Shown here: positions 54,096 through 54,203 of the stretch, one piece after another | How the letters are laid out: each line of letters starts with the position of its first letter | Numbering within the stretch: position 1 is the stretch's first letter | Origin: Pseudooceanicola onchidii | GTDB taxonomy: Bacteria; Pseudomonadota; Alphaproteobacteria; Rhodobacterales; Rhodobacteraceae | Direction: 5' to 3' | NCBI RefSeq assembly: GCF_004959925.1 | Contig: NZ_SPUW01000005.1 | Location: 1-54,203 of the forward strand | DNA: 54,203 nucleotides | Made by a program: the position numbers and the translations under genes | The notes under the pieces: model-generated | The model's database searches: none | What the model was told of the DNA's origin: nothing | What the model saw: only the letters and a program-made list of their open reading frames with translations

Positions 54096-54203
54096 CTGAG
54101 GGGACTGTCAGCCCCTGCGCCGCAGCGTCATCAGCCCGCCGAGACTCATCAAAAGCAGCGGGAGCCCCGCAGGTAGCGGCACGGAGGGCATCTGGAGTGT
54201 GAT
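54083..54203. repeat. Terminal redundancy, right copy (circular molecule)
   Basis: Identical to bases 1-121. It contains the last codons of xrtD and the final 96 bases (32 codons, including the whole VPLPA motif) of the VPLPA-CTERM gene annotated at 26-661. It is not a second gene copy but the same locus seen twice. Confidence 0.95.

Noticed and set aside
54108-54203. A second, truncated VPLPA-CTERM gene at the right end
   Set aside because: The sequence is identical to 26-121 and is the circular overlap, not a separate gene.

Overview
The window is a complete circular replicon read once round. Its first 121 bases (1-121) are repeated exactly as its last 121 (54083-54203), so the real molecule is about 54,082 bp. 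It is GC-rich. The gene families point to an alphaproteobacterium of the Rhodobacterales (Roseobacter group): an RPA-family RepA, a VPLPA-CTERM/exosortase D system and a dTDP-rhamnose operon. Rhamnose-operon RepA-I plasmids are known in roseobacters as 'biofilm plasmids', and this replicon fits that description. The host assignment is inference.

Layout. 26-1921: a VPLPA-CTERM surface protein and UDP-glucose dehydrogenase (ugd). 2068-8183: the plasmid backbone, with repA, an iteron/DnaA-box origin, a degenerate ParA paralogue, a small membrane protein, ParA, ParB and a strong terminator. parS-like palindromes extend to about 9509. 8184-9460: a repeat-bearing non-coding stretch and a second VPLPA-CTERM protein. 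9538-12863: the overlapping rmlCBDA operon (minus strand). 13240-16851: a giant beta-helix/PKD/triple-LamG protein. 16858-24123: exopolysaccharide (EPS) genes, namely an acyltransferase, a split Alg14/Alg13-type glycosyltransferase, a VanZ-like protein, two GT2 enzymes, a Wzy-like polymerase and a secreted beta-helix protein. 24406-32012 (minus): ATPase, Wzz, tyrosine autokinase, GT2, nitroreductase, pyruvyltransferase, GT2. 32708-39013 (plus): initiating sugar transferase, PrsT-type TPR lipoprotein, short Wza-like export protein, outer-membrane beta-barrel and rhomboid protease. 39205-40300: a decayed IS3-family element. 40812-49312: an eight-gene sugar and side-chain operon. 49313-50693: a mosaic of IS5- and IS30-family fragments. 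50694-52253: Wzx flippase. 52491-54095: exosortase XrtD, which closes the circle against the first VPLPA-CTERM gene.

Together the genes form an almost self-contained Wzx/Wzy-type EPS machine. It has precursor supply (ugd for UDP-glucuronate, rmlABCD for dTDP-L-rhamnose), an ExoY-type initiating transferase, about seven further transferases, pyruvyl and acyl decoration, a flippase, a polymerase, a Wzz/BY-kinase length control pair, a short OPX protein with a candidate beta-barrel partner, and two beta-helix proteins that may trim or modify the polymer. It also carries its own exosortase and two predicted substrates. The co-occurring families (ATPase, Wzz, kinase, PrsT, OPX, barrel) are those seen in exosortase-linked EPS loci. 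The least understood parts are the 40812-44833 sugar module, the rhomboid protease, the nitroreductase with a long N-terminal extension, and the export route and substrate of the giant beta-helix protein.
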